From: Pseudoduganella ginsengisoli
GTDB lineage: Bacteria > Pseudomonadota > Gammaproteobacteria > Burkholderiales > Burkholderiaceae_D
Reading direction: 5' to 3'
NCBI RefSeq assembly: GCF_009720865.1
Contig: NZ_WNLA01000023.1
Span: 27,377 to 91,376 of the forward strand
DNA: 64,000 nt
The position numbers and the translations under genes were made by a program. Positions 19,608 to 27,422 of this stretch are shown here, one piece after another. How positions within the stretch are numbered: the first letter of the stretch is position 1; every line of letters starts with the position of its first letter. Under the pieces are notes generated by a model, which ran no database searches, was not told where the DNA came from, and saw only the letters and a program-made list of their open reading frames with translations.

Positions 19608-20099
19608 TTAACCTTGCGCCGGTGCCGGATTCAATTGTTCCGGGCTCTTGCACTCATTGGCCAGCTGGCGGTTTTGTTTGGAATCGAGCAGCATGCCCTT
19701 GGCTGGAATACCGATCCAGATCAAGCCGTACAGCTTGTTTTCAAAGCGGTGGGCGCCCGTCGTGGTGCCGACGCGCGTCAGACGGTGCAAACGCTTTTTC
19801 CAGCGCAGCGCGATATGGTCATCGTCGCCAGCGTTGGTATAAATGGCAATCTTGTTGCCGAGTTCACAGTTGAATTCCGTGACGGAGGAGTCGGTCACGG
19901 AAGGTTCGTCGGCTTCTTCCTTGTCGGCCGGCGACACGGCAGGGGCGGCGCCGGTTTCCGATGGCTTGGCCGCTTTCTTGCCTTTGACGGCGGCTTTCTT
20001 GGCCGCTTTGGCGTGGGTATCGACTTCCGCATGGGCGGCGCCGGCAAACGAGCCCAGCGCCAGTGCGCAGGCCAGGAACAAATGGGAGACAGTCTTCAT
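19608..20099 (-). CDS. Secreted protein with MliC-like C-terminal domain
   Basis: The 163-residue protein has a signal peptide (LFLACALALGSFAGAAHA). An Ala/Lys-rich low-complexity linker follows (KAAKKAAVKGKKAAK). The C-terminal domain of about 85 residues (FNCELGNKIAIYTN, ALRWKKRLHRL, FENKLYGLIWIGIPAKGMLL, LANECKSPEQ) resembles the small beta-barrel of MliC/PliC lysozyme inhibitors: Cys at each end, and a short strand with Gly/Trp in the middle. The canonical SGxxY loop of MliC is not obvious (GAHRFE is there instead), so the family call is tentative. Its ATG overlaps the stop of the CoA ester lyase gene (ATGA, 20096-20099), so the two are translationally coupled. Confidence 0.6.
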   Translation of the reverse strand: MKTVSHLFLACALALGSFAGAAHAEVDTHAKAAKKAAVKGKKAAKPSETGAAPAVSPADKEEADEPSVTDSSVTEFNCELGNKIAIYTNAGDDDHIALRWKKRLHRLTRVGTTTGAHRFENKLYGLIWIGIPAKGMLLDSKQNRQLANECKSPEQLNPAPAQG

Positions 20100-21091
20100 G
20101 ATACTTCCGATACAGAGGTGTTAAGCAGGGCCGAAGCCGATTCCGGCAATGTCAGTCCGGCAAGACGCGCGCGTTGCAGCACAGTCCAATAATACCGGTA
20201 GCTGGCGCGGTCGTGCAGGCGGCCGCCATGGGAAATTGGGCCCCATTGTGCCTGCGCAGCGTCGTGCAGGATGTGGGCCGCCTCATTCACTTCCGACAGG
20301 CGCGGCGTGAATGCCTTGATGACAGGCTTGATCTGGTTCGGGTGGATGCTCCACATGCGCGTATAGCCGAACTCGGCGGCGGCACGCTGGGCATCGTTGG
20401 CGACGACGGCCGGGTCCTTGATTTCCGTCGTCACGTTATGCGACGGCACTTTGCCGTGCGCATGGCAGGCGGCGGCGATTTCCAGTTTCGCGCGCACTAC
20501 CAGCGGATGCGTGAACTGGCCCGGCGTGCGCATGGCATTGCCCGGCACGGCGCCATAATGCGACGACACGAAATCCATGATGCCGAACGACAGGCATTCG
20601 ACTTGCGGCAGGGCGGCGATGTCATGCACGTCGCGCAGCGCGCCGTGCGTTTCAATCAGCACGTGCACGGGCAGCGCCTGGCGGCCGGCCTTGTTGGCGT
20701 GGTGGTTGACCAGGTCCACGGCTTTTTTGACTTCCGCCAGGCTGTCCGGTTTCGGCAGCACGACGTAAGCCAACTGTTTGGCAGCCTGGCCGACTATGAT
20801 TTCAATGTCGCGCTCGAAGTGCTGGCTGTGCAAATCATGCACGCGCGCGCCAATGCGGTTGAATTTGTTGCCTTCGTCGCGCAGCATGGTTGCCACCAGT
20901 TCGGCGTGCGCCACTTCGGCGCCGGCGGCGGCGCCATCTTCGCAATCAAATGTGATGTCGAACAGGGGACCAATTTCTTGTTGCAAGGCAATCGACTTGC
21001 GCATCAGCTTTTCAGAACCCGCGTAATGGTCGCAGGAGGGGAGTAGCAGCGGCTGGCGTGTGCCCTGGAATAAGACCTCGGAAGGATGCAT
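20096..21091 (-). CDS. HpcH/HpaI aldolase / citrate lyase family protein (CoA ester lyase)
   Basis: The protein has the TIM-barrel lyase signature of the CitE/malyl-CoA lyase family. Visible elements are FDITFDCEDGAAAG (acidic metal/substrate region), VVLPKPDS, HVLIETHGALRDVHDIA (catalytic Glu), LSFGIMDF and WSIHPNQIKPV. It probably cleaves or forms a malyl- or citramalyl-CoA-type ester; the substrate is not readable. I prefer ATG 21091 (MHPSEVLFQG, 331 residues). An upstream start at 21208 would add 39 Pro/Arg-rich residues outside the family fold. No strong SD favours either. It lies between mdh and the MliC-like gene on the same strand, which points to a link with C4-dicarboxylate metabolism. 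Confidence 0.85.
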   Translation of the reverse strand: MHPSEVLFQGTRQPLLLPSCDHYAGSEKLMRKSIALQQEIGPLFDITFDCEDGAAAGAEVAHAELVATMLRDEGNKFNRIGARVHDLHSQHFERDIEIIVGQAAKQLAYVVLPKPDSLAEVKKAVDLVNHHANKAGRQALPVHVLIETHGALRDVHDIAALPQVECLSFGIMDFVSSHYGAVPGNAMRTPGQFTHPLVVRAKLEIAAACHAHGKVPSHNVTTEIKDPAVVANDAQRAAAEFGYTRMWSIHPNQIKPVIKAFTPRLSEVNEAAHILHDAAQAQWGPISHGGRLHDRASYRYYWTVLQRARLAGLTLPESASALLNTSVSEVS

Positions 21092-21226
21092 GGATGTCGG
21101 GATGGGGGATGCGGGGACGGGCTGGGTATGCGGAAGCGCCGCCTTGCCACCGGCTGATCCGGAAGCAGGGCGGCGCGTGCGGCTGATGGCTGGTTTAACC
21201 GGTTCCATGTCGCCGCGTGTGCCGGA

Positions 21227-22216
21227 TTATGGCAGCAGGTGTTTTACGCCTTCACGCTCTTCGGTCAGTTCCTTCAGCGTGATGTTGATGCGCTCTTGCG
21301 AGAATGCGTCGATTTCCAGGCCCTGGACGATTTTGTATTCGCCGTTTTCGCAGGTCACTGGGAAGCCGAACATGGTGCCTTCCGGGATGCCGTAGGAACC
21401 ATCCGATGGCACACCCATGGTGGTCCACTTGCCGTTGGTGCCCAGTACCCAGTCACGCACGTGATCGATTGCCGCGTTGGCTGCCGACGCTGCCGACGAC
21501 AGGCCGCGTGCTTCGATGATGGCGGCGCCGCGCTTGCCCACGGTTGGCAGGAACACGTTGGCGTTCCATTCCTGGTCGTTGATCAGGTCCTTGACGGACT
21601 TGCCGTTCACGGTGGCGAAGCGGTAGTCGGCGTACATGGTTGGCGAGTGGTTGCCCCACACGGTCAGCTTCTCGATGTCTTTCACCTGGGTGCCGGTCTT
21701 GGCAGCCACTTGCGACAGCGCGCGGTTGTGGTCCAGGCGCAGCATGGCGGTGAAGTTCTTCGCTGGCAGCGAAGGAGCCGATTTCATGGCGATGTAAGCG
21801 TTGGTGTTGGCTGGGTTGCCGACCACCAGCACTTTCACGTTGCGCGAAGCAACGGCGTCCAGCGCCTTGCCTTGCACCGTGAAGATCTGGGCGTTAGCTT
21901 CCAGCAGGTCTTTACGCTCCATGCCTGGGCCGCGTGGACGGGCGCCAACCAGCAGGGCAACGTCAGCGTCTTTGAACGCGGTCATAGGGTCGGAGTGAGC
22001 GGTCATGCCTGCCAGCAGCGGGAATGCGCAGTCGTCGATTTCCATCATGACGCCTTTCAGCGCTTTTTGCGCTTTTTCGTCAGGGATTTCGAGCAGTTGC
22101 AGGATGACTGGCTGGTCTTTGCCCAGCATGTCGCCGTTGGCGATGCGGAACAGCAGGGAATAGCCGATTTGGCCGGCAGCGCCAGTGACGGCAACACGCA
22201 TTGGGGTTTTAGCCAT
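21227..22216 (-). CDS. mdh: Malate dehydrogenase
   Basis: The 329-residue NAD-dependent enzyme oxidises malate to oxaloacetate in the TCA cycle. The N-terminal Rossmann motif is VTGAAGQIGYSLLFRIA. The substrate-binding loop is GARPRGPGMERKDLL. The catalytic His is in WGNHSPTMYAD, preceded by LRLDHNRA. It belongs to the MDH type seen in most Burkholderiales (about 327-330 residues, no membrane segment). It is divergent from the gntR-sdh cluster; the 430-nt spacer holds a dispersed repeat and two palindromes. The CoA lyase gene follows at 18-135 nt depending on its start. Confidence 0.97.
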   Translation of the reverse strand: MAKTPMRVAVTGAAGQIGYSLLFRIANGDMLGKDQPVILQLLEIPDEKAQKALKGVMMEIDDCAFPLLAGMTAHSDPMTAFKDADVALLVGARPRGPGMERKDLLEANAQIFTVQGKALDAVASRNVKVLVVGNPANTNAYIAMKSAPSLPAKNFTAMLRLDHNRALSQVAAKTGTQVKDIEKLTVWGNHSPTMYADYRFATVNGKSVKDLINDQEWNANVFLPTVGKRGAAIIEARGLSSAASAANAAIDHVRDWVLGTNGKWTTMGVPSDGSYGIPEGTMFGFPVTCENGEYKIVQGLEIDAFSQERINITLKELTEEREGVKHLLP

Positions 22217-22333
22217 GATGAATCTCCAAAGTGATGGAATGAAAACGGAAGCTATGGGCCCGGTTCGGGGAAAAATGTAATGATACCAAAAGCGGTCGGG
22301 AAAATTGCGCCAACCTCGTCATCGCGGCAGACT

Positions 22334-22414
22334 CGTCAGTCCCGCGCAGGCGGGATTCCATAGGCTGTTGGCCGGAGTTGCTCAGCATGGATCCTCGCAT
22401 TCGCGAGGATGACG
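22334..22414. repeat. Intergenic imperfect inverted repeat
   Basis: The left part CGTCAGTCCCGCGCAGGCGGGATTCCAT and the right part ATGGATCCTCGCATTCGCGAGGATGACG are imperfect reverse complements around a spacer with GGCTGTTGGCCGG. Each half contains its own small hairpin. Elements of this look (CGTCATTCCCGCGxxxGCGGGAATCCA type) are widespread in proteobacterial intergenic DNA. Only one copy is in this window. Confidence 0.55.
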
Positions 22415-22574
22415 GGCGGCCACTATCATTTAAATGATACAAGACCGCAAAGTTCAATTTGCCTTTCACCGGTAGTGCGACTATGCTTTTCTGATCCAGG
22501 TGTCAACCAGGCTGGCCAAATAAGCACAACTCCTGAGTGTAGGCTTCCCTGGACTTTCTGTCAACGCTATCTTA

Positions 22575-22590
22575 TGTCTTATATAAGACA
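22575..22590. promoter_or_regulatory. Palindromic operator, likely GntR-family site
   Basis: TGTCTTATATAAGACA is a perfect 16-bp palindrome, 57 nt before the ATG of the GntR gene. Short AT-centred palindromes next to the regulator's own gene are typical operators of GntR/HutC proteins. Autoregulation and control of the neighbouring mdh or sdh genes is inference. No second copy was noticed in the window. Confidence 0.55.
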
Positions 22591-22646
22591 GATAAGTTGA
22601 CGTTTTTTCTGGACGGCAGTGGGGTTTTGTGGTGAAATGCCAGCCC

Positions 22647-23435
22647 ATGAACAACGCCTCGTCCAATCTGAATACCGCGAACTTGCAAAGTGCATCCGGC
22701 TCCCAGGCCGGCGGCCCATCGCCAACGTTTTCGCCGCTGTACCAGCAGATCAAGGCGCTGATCACGCAAAGCTTGCAGTCCGGCGAATGGAAGCCGGGCG
22801 AACTGATCCCCAGCGAAGTGGAATTGGCCGGCCGGTTCAAGGTCAGCCAGGGCACTGTGCGCAAGGCGATCGACGAGCTGGCGGCGGAAAACCTGGTGGT
22901 GCGCAAGCAGGGCAAGGGCACGTTCGTGTCGACCCACCACGAAGCGCGCGCCCATTTCCGCTTCCTGCGGCTGATGCCTGACGAGGGCGTGCCGCACTAT
23001 CCCGAATCCAAATTTATCGAAGTCAAGCGCATGCGCGCGCCCGCCGACGTGGCGCGCCTGCTGGAATTGAAATCCGGCGATGCGGTTGTCTTCATCAAGC
23101 GCGTGCAATCGTTTGACGGCATTCCCACCATCGTGGAAGAGCTGTGGTTGCCCGGCTTGATCTTCAAAGGCCTGACAGCCGAGCGTCTCAATGAATACAA
23201 AGGGCCGATGTATGGCCTGTTCGAATCTGAGTTTGGCACCCGCATGATCCGCGCGCAGGAAAAGATCCGCGCTGTGTGTGCAGGCGATTCCGAAGCGGAA
23301 TTGCTGCAGCTGGCTGCCGGTACTCCACTGCTGATGTCTGAACGTGTGTCGTTCACGTATGGCGACAAGCCGGTTGAGCTGCGCCGCGGGCTGTATTCCA
23401 CCGCGCGCCACCATTACCAGAACGATTTGAGCTGA
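22647..23435 (+). CDS. GntR family transcriptional regulator (HutC type, UTRA domain)
   Basis: The protein (262 residues from ATG 22647; a GTG at 22629 is possible) has a disordered N-terminus. A winged helix follows (LYQQIKALITQSL, PGELIPSEVELAGRFKVS, GTVRKAIDELAAENLVV, RKQGKGTFV). The UTRA effector-binding domain runs from about residue 90 to the end (RFLRLMPDEG, FIKRVQSFDGIPTIVEELWL, LLMSERVSFTYGDKPVEL). The gene sits between mdh and sdhCDAB, a place where such a regulator is common in Burkholderiales. It probably senses a carboxylate and controls TCA genes, an inference from position. A candidate operator precedes it. Confidence 0.88.
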   Translation: MNNASSNLNTANLQSASGSQAGGPSPTFSPLYQQIKALITQSLQSGEWKPGELIPSEVELAGRFKVSQGTVRKAIDELAAENLVVRKQGKGTFVSTHHEARAHFRFLRLMPDEGVPHYPESKFIEVKRMRAPADVARLLELKSGDAVVFIKRVQSFDGIPTIVEELWLPGLIFKGLTAERLNEYKGPMYGLFESEFGTRMIRAQEKIRAVCAGDSEAELLQLAAGTPLLMSERVSFTYGDKPVELRRGLYSTARHHYQNDLS

Positions 23436-23733
23436 TCCTCTAAACACACGGAAATAGCATGATGCGGCTAGCTAATATTAACAACGGTGTATCGTCAGCC
23501 GCAGGAAAGTAGTCGAACCGATTTGATTCAGGAGACGCGCAGTCCCGTGCCAGCGGGGCAAGACCTGCGCCAATAAAAAAGTGGCATGTCGAAATGGCAT
23601 GACCCGATAACGGCAAACTGGGCGATAAAACATAATTATCGTTATATGTAACAATAGATATTGGTCTGGACAGTGAAAATAGGCGAAAATCGCTGTCCTG
23701 CAAAATTTTAGTTATAGATAGGGAGGTCTTGAC

Positions 23734-24153
23734 ATGTCAGAAGCCGTAAGGGAAGCAAGAAAAGAACGGCCGAAGTTCACCAACATTCATGTGACGGAAT
23801 TGTCCAACTACCGCATGCCATTGGCGGCGATTGTGTCGATTTTGCACCGCATCAGCGGTTTCATGATGTTCGCTTTGTTGCCAGTCGTGCTGTATCTGCT
23901 GGAATTGAGCATCCGTTCGGAAATCTCGTTTGGCTATCTGCAGGGCATCGCCCAGCAGCCAATCACCAAGCTGGTCATCCTGGCTCTGGTTTGGGGTTAT
24001 TTCCACCACTTCTGCGCCGGCGTACGCCACCTGGTCATGGACATGCATGTGGGCCTGGACAAGGATTCGGCGCGTAAATCGTCCGCGACTGTGCTGACCA
24101 TCAGCCTGGCTCTGACCGTGCTGGTCGCCCTGAAACTGTTTGGAGTGTTCTGA
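23734..24153 (+). CDS. sdhC: Succinate dehydrogenase cytochrome b556 subunit
   Basis: The 139-residue membrane anchor has three hydrophobic helices (about 30-52, 70-92 and 112-132). The family motif SILHRISGF and the heme-ligand region HHFCAGVRHLVMDMHVG are visible. With SdhD it binds heme b and ubiquinone. GGGAGG upstream supports the ATG. It is first in sdhCDABE; the 298 nt before it hold the promoter, but I could not assign boxes firmly. Confidence 0.95.
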   Translation: MSEAVREARKERPKFTNIHVTELSNYRMPLAAIVSILHRISGFMMFALLPVVLYLLELSIRSEISFGYLQGIAQQPITKLVILALVWGYFHHFCAGVRHLVMDMHVGLDKDSARKSSATVLTISLALTVLVALKLFGVF

Positions 24154-24155
24154 AA

Positions 24156-24521
24156 ATGGCAAACAATAATATCGGACCAAAACGCCTGGTTGTCGGCGCC
24201 GGTTACGGCGTCAAGGACTGGCTGGCACAGCGCGTGACCGCCGTGCTGATGGTGGTCTACACCGCCGTCCTGCTGATTTCTTTCTTGACTGGCAGCAACT
24301 TCACGTATGAAGGCTGGGCCGGTCTGTTCGCAAAACAATGGTTCAAGCTGTTCTCCGCAGTGACGTTGTTTGGCCTGTTCTACCACGCCTGGGTTGGCGT
24401 GCGTGATATCTGGATGGACTATGTGAAGCCGGTTGGTGTGCGCCTGGCGCTGCAAATCGCAACCATCCTGTGGCTGGTCGGCTGCGCCGCCTGGTCGGTT
24501 CAAATTCTGTGGAGCGTATAA
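24156..24521 (+). CDS. sdhD: Succinate dehydrogenase membrane anchor subunit
   Basis: The 121-residue protein has three hydrophobic segments and the conserved LFYHAWVGVRDIWMDYVKP, whose His is the likely heme ligand and whose Asp-Tyr is near the quinone site. It starts 2 nt after sdhC and ends 3 nt before sdhA, so the operon is very tight. It pairs with SdhC to anchor the catalytic subunits. Confidence 0.94.
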   Translation: MANNNIGPKRLVVGAGYGVKDWLAQRVTAVLMVVYTAVLLISFLTGSNFTYEGWAGLFAKQWFKLFSAVTLFGLFYHAWVGVRDIWMDYVKPVGVRLALQIATILWLVGCAAWSVQILWSV

Positions 24522-24524
24522 ATC

Positions 24525-26303
24525 GTGGCAGCAATCAAATCTGCAATTCCTTCCCGCCGCTTTGACGCGGTGATCGTCGGCGCCGGCGGTTCCGGCATGC
24601 GCGCCTCCCTGCAACTGGCAGAAGCCGGCCTGAACGTGGCCGTGCTGTCGAAAGTCTTCCCAACCCGCTCGCACACCGTGGCAGCGCAGGGCGGCATCGG
24701 CGCATCGCTGGGCAACATGGCTGAAGACAACTGGTTCTGGCACATGTTTGACACCGTCAAGGGTGGCGACTACCTGGGCGACCAGGACGCGATTGAATTC
24801 ATGTGCCGCGAAGCACCGAAAGTCGTGTACGAACTGGAACACTTCGGCATGCCATTCGACCGCAACCCGGACGGCACCATTTACCAGCGTCCATTCGGCG
24901 GCCACACCGCGAACTTCGGCGAGAAAGCCGTGCAGCGCGCCTGCGCCGCGGCTGACCGTACCGGCCACGCACTGCTGCACACGCTGTACCAGCGCAATGT
25001 GCGCGCCCGCACCCACTTCTTCGTTGAATGGATGGCTTTGGACCTGATCCGCGACGCGGACGGCGACGTGGTCGGCGTAGTGGCCCTGGAAATGGAAACC
25101 GGCGACGTCATGATGCTGGAAGCGAAGACCACGATCTTCGCCACCGGCGGTGCAGGCCGTATTTTCGCCGCATCGACCAATGCATTCATCAACACCGGCG
25201 ACGGCATGGGTATGGCGGCGCGTGCCGGCCTGCCGCTGCAAGACATGGAATTCTGGCAGTTCCACCCGACCGGCGTGTCCGGCGCGGGCGTCTTGATCAC
25301 GGAAGGCGTGCGCGGTGAAGGCGGTATCCTGATCAACTCGCAAGGCGAGCGTTTCATGGAGCGCTATGCGCCGACCTTGAAAGACCTGGCGCCGCGCGAC
25401 TTCGTGTCCCGTTCGATGGACCAGGAAATCAAGGAAGGCCGTGGCTGCGGTCCGAACAAGGACCACGTGCTGCTGGACCTGCGCCACATCGGCAAGGAAA
25501 CCATTGAAAAGCGCCTGCCGTCGATTCTGGAAATCGGCCACAAGTTCGCCAACGTCGATGCGACCAAGGAACCAATCCCGGTCGTGCCAACCATCCACTA
25601 CCAGATGGGCGGTATTCCGACCAACATCCACGGCCAGGTGGTGACGCCTGCCGGCGATGGCACGCAAAAGGTCGTCAACGGCCTGTACGCAATCGGCGAA
25701 TGCGCTTGCGTCTCCGTACACGGCGCGAACCGCCTGGGCACCAACTCGCTGCTGGACCTGGTGGTCTTCGGCCGCGCAGCCGGTAACCACGTGGTGGCAC
25801 AAAACCTGAAGCAAAAAGAAAACAAGCCTCTGCCGAAAGACGCAGCGGACTTCGCGCTGAACCGCCTGAACAAGCTGGAAACGTCGACCGGTTCGGAAAA
25901 AGTGCAGGACGTCGCCAACGACATCCGCGCGTCGATGCAAAAGTTCTGCGGCGTGTTCCGTACCGACGAGGCACTGAACGCCGGCGTGAAAGCCATCATG
26001 GAACTGGACGAACGCCGCAAGCACGTATCGTTCAAGGACAAGTCGAAAGTGTTCAACACGGCCCGCGTGGAAGCGCTGGAACTGGACAACCTGATCGAAA
26101 CCGCCAAGGCAACCATTACCTCGGCTGCGGCACGCAAGGAATCGCGCGGCGCCCATGCGCACAACGATTACCCGCAACGCGACGACGACAACTGGATGAA
26201 GCACACGCTGTGGTTCTCCGAAGGCAACCGCCTGGAATACAAAGCTGTCGTCACCAAGCCGCTGACGGTTGAAACCTTCAAGCCAAAAGCACGTACTTTC
26301 TAA
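24525..26303 (+). CDS. sdhA: Succinate dehydrogenase flavoprotein subunit
   Basis: The 592-residue subunit oxidises succinate to fumarate. The FAD-binding N-terminus is AVIVGAGGSGMRASLQLAEAG, and the covalent FAD-binding His is in TRSHTVAAQGG. Catalytic and substrate regions include GGHTANFGEKAVQRACAAAD, FHPTGVSGAGVLITEG and HGANRLGTNSLLDLVVFG. The start is GTG at 24525, 3 nt after sdhD; no nearer ATG fits the family N-terminus. The covalent flavin needs SdhE, encoded two genes downstream. Confidence 0.97.
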   Translation: MAAIKSAIPSRRFDAVIVGAGGSGMRASLQLAEAGLNVAVLSKVFPTRSHTVAAQGGIGASLGNMAEDNWFWHMFDTVKGGDYLGDQDAIEFMCREAPKVVYELEHFGMPFDRNPDGTIYQRPFGGHTANFGEKAVQRACAAADRTGHALLHTLYQRNVRARTHFFVEWMALDLIRDADGDVVGVVALEMETGDVMMLEAKTTIFATGGAGRIFAASTNAFINTGDGMGMAARAGLPLQDMEFWQFHPTGVSGAGVLITEGVRGEGGILINSQGERFMERYAPTLKDLAPRDFVSRSMDQEIKEGRGCGPNKDHVLLDLRHIGKETIEKRLPSILEIGHKFANVDATKEPIPVVPTIHYQMGGIPTNIHGQVVTPAGDGTQKVVNGLYAIGECACVSVHGANRLGTNSLLDLVVFGRAAGNHVVAQNLKQKENKPLPKDAADFALNRLNKLETSTGSEKVQDVANDIRASMQKFCGVFRTDEALNAGVKAIMELDERRKHVSFKDKSKVFNTARVEALELDNLIETAKATITSAAARKESRGAHAHNDYPQRDDDNWMKHTLWFSEGNRLEYKAVVTKPLTVETFKPKARTF

Positions 26304-26319
26304 GCAAGGGCTCAAGAAC

Positions 26320-27030
26320 ATGCCACGCACTCTCAAATTCAAGATTTACCGCTACGACCCGGACCGCGACGCCAAGCCTTACATGCAAGACTTGACGGTG
26401 GAACTGAAAGACACCGACAAGATGCTGCTGGACGCGCTGCAGCGCATCAAGTCGGACGTGGATGACTCGCTGGCCCTGCGCCGCTCGTGCCGTGAAGGCG
26501 TTTGCGGCTCCGACGCGATGAACATCAACGGCAAAAACGGCCTGGCCTGCACCACCAACCTGAACGAACTGACGGAACCTATCGTGCTGCGTCCGCTGCC
26601 TGGCCTGCCAGTCATCCGCGACCTGATCGTCGACATGACCCAGTTCTTCAAGCAGTACCATTCGATCAAGCCATTCCTGATCAACGACTCGATTCCGCCG
26701 GAAACCGAGCGCCTGCAGTCGCCTGCGGAACGCGAAGAACTGGACGGCCTGTACGAGTGCATCCTGTGCGCGTGCTGCTCGACGTCGTGCCCGTCGTTCT
26801 GGTGGAACCCGGACAAGTTCGTCGGCCCGGCCGGCCTGCTGCAGGCGTACCGCTTCATCGCCGACTCGCGCGACGAAGCCACCGGTGCCCGTCTGGACAA
26901 TCTGGAAGACCCATATCGTCTGTTCCGCTGCCACTCGATCATGAATTGCGTTGATGTTTGCCCGAAAGGCCTGAATCCGAACAAGGCGATTGGCAAGATC
27001 AAGGAATTGATGGTCCGCCGCGCTATCTAA
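26320..27030 (+). CDS. sdhB: Succinate dehydrogenase iron-sulfur subunit
   Basis: The 236-residue subunit carries electrons from FAD to quinone. Its three clusters are visible: the [2Fe-2S] ligands in SCREGVCGSDAM plus LAC, the [4Fe-4S] ligands in CILCACCSTSC, and the last set in CHSIMNCVDVCPKG. I chose ATG 26320 (MPRTLKFKIYRY), which fits the family; a longer frame overlaps the sdhA end. The spacing to sdhA is 16 nt. Confidence 0.97.
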   Translation: MPRTLKFKIYRYDPDRDAKPYMQDLTVELKDTDKMLLDALQRIKSDVDDSLALRRSCREGVCGSDAMNINGKNGLACTTNLNELTEPIVLRPLPGLPVIRDLIVDMTQFFKQYHSIKPFLINDSIPPETERLQSPAEREELDGLYECILCACCSTSCPSFWWNPDKFVGPAGLLQAYRFIADSRDEATGARLDNLEDPYRLFRCHSIMNCVDVCPKGLNPNKAIGKIKELMVRRAI

Positions 27031-27042
27031 GTCGTAACGACG

Positions 27043-27324
27043 ATGACGCATCTGGATAAAACTGCGCATCAGGCAGATCCAGCGAACCGTGCGCGCCTCC
27101 GCTGGCGCGCACGCCGCGGCCTGCTGGAAAACGACCTCATCCTGACTCGTTTTCTCGATGCGCATGAACAAGAATTGACCGACGAGGAAGTGGACGCGTT
27201 CACGCGGCTCCTCGACTTGTCGGACAATGCGCTGATGGATCTGGTGCTGGCTCGAACCGAGCCGGAAGGCGAGATCGATCTGCCGCATGTGCGCGCACTG
27301 CTGCAACGTTTGCGTCTTGCGTGA
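27043..27324 (+). CDS. sdhE: FAD assembly factor SdhE
   Basis: The 93-residue protein has the SdhE signature RGLLENDLIL (RGxxE) and the acidic helical part QELTDEEVDAFTRLLDLSDNALMDLV. SdhE promotes covalent flavin attachment to SdhA. Its place directly after sdhB is typical in betaproteobacteria. Confidence 0.92.
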   Translation: MTHLDKTAHQADPANRARLRWRARRGLLENDLILTRFLDAHEQELTDEEVDAFTRLLDLSDNALMDLVLARTEPEGEIDLPHVRALLQRLRLA

Positions 27325-27422
27325 CTGGGCGGGCCGGATACCCGATCCCGGCCCCCTTTACGCCGCTGGTAGTACCAAAGGTTTTTTTAATAAAGCTGCA
27401 TCTCTCCAGGAAGGAAGAGTCC

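Larger units (their letters stand above)
22217..22646. promoter_or_regulatory. mdh / gntR divergent control region
   Basis: This stretch has no gene. From left to right it holds the mdh 5' leader, an intergenic inverted repeat (22334-22414), a perfect 16-bp palindrome TATCATTTAAATGATA (22424-22439), and the GntR-type palindrome at 22575-22590. Promoter boxes could not be placed with confidence. Confidence 0.5.

Noticed and set aside
21092..21208. 39-residue N-terminal extension of the CoA ester lyase
   Set aside because: The extension is Pro/Arg/Ser-rich, outside the family fold and lacks a better ribosome site, so the shorter start was taken, with some uncertainty.
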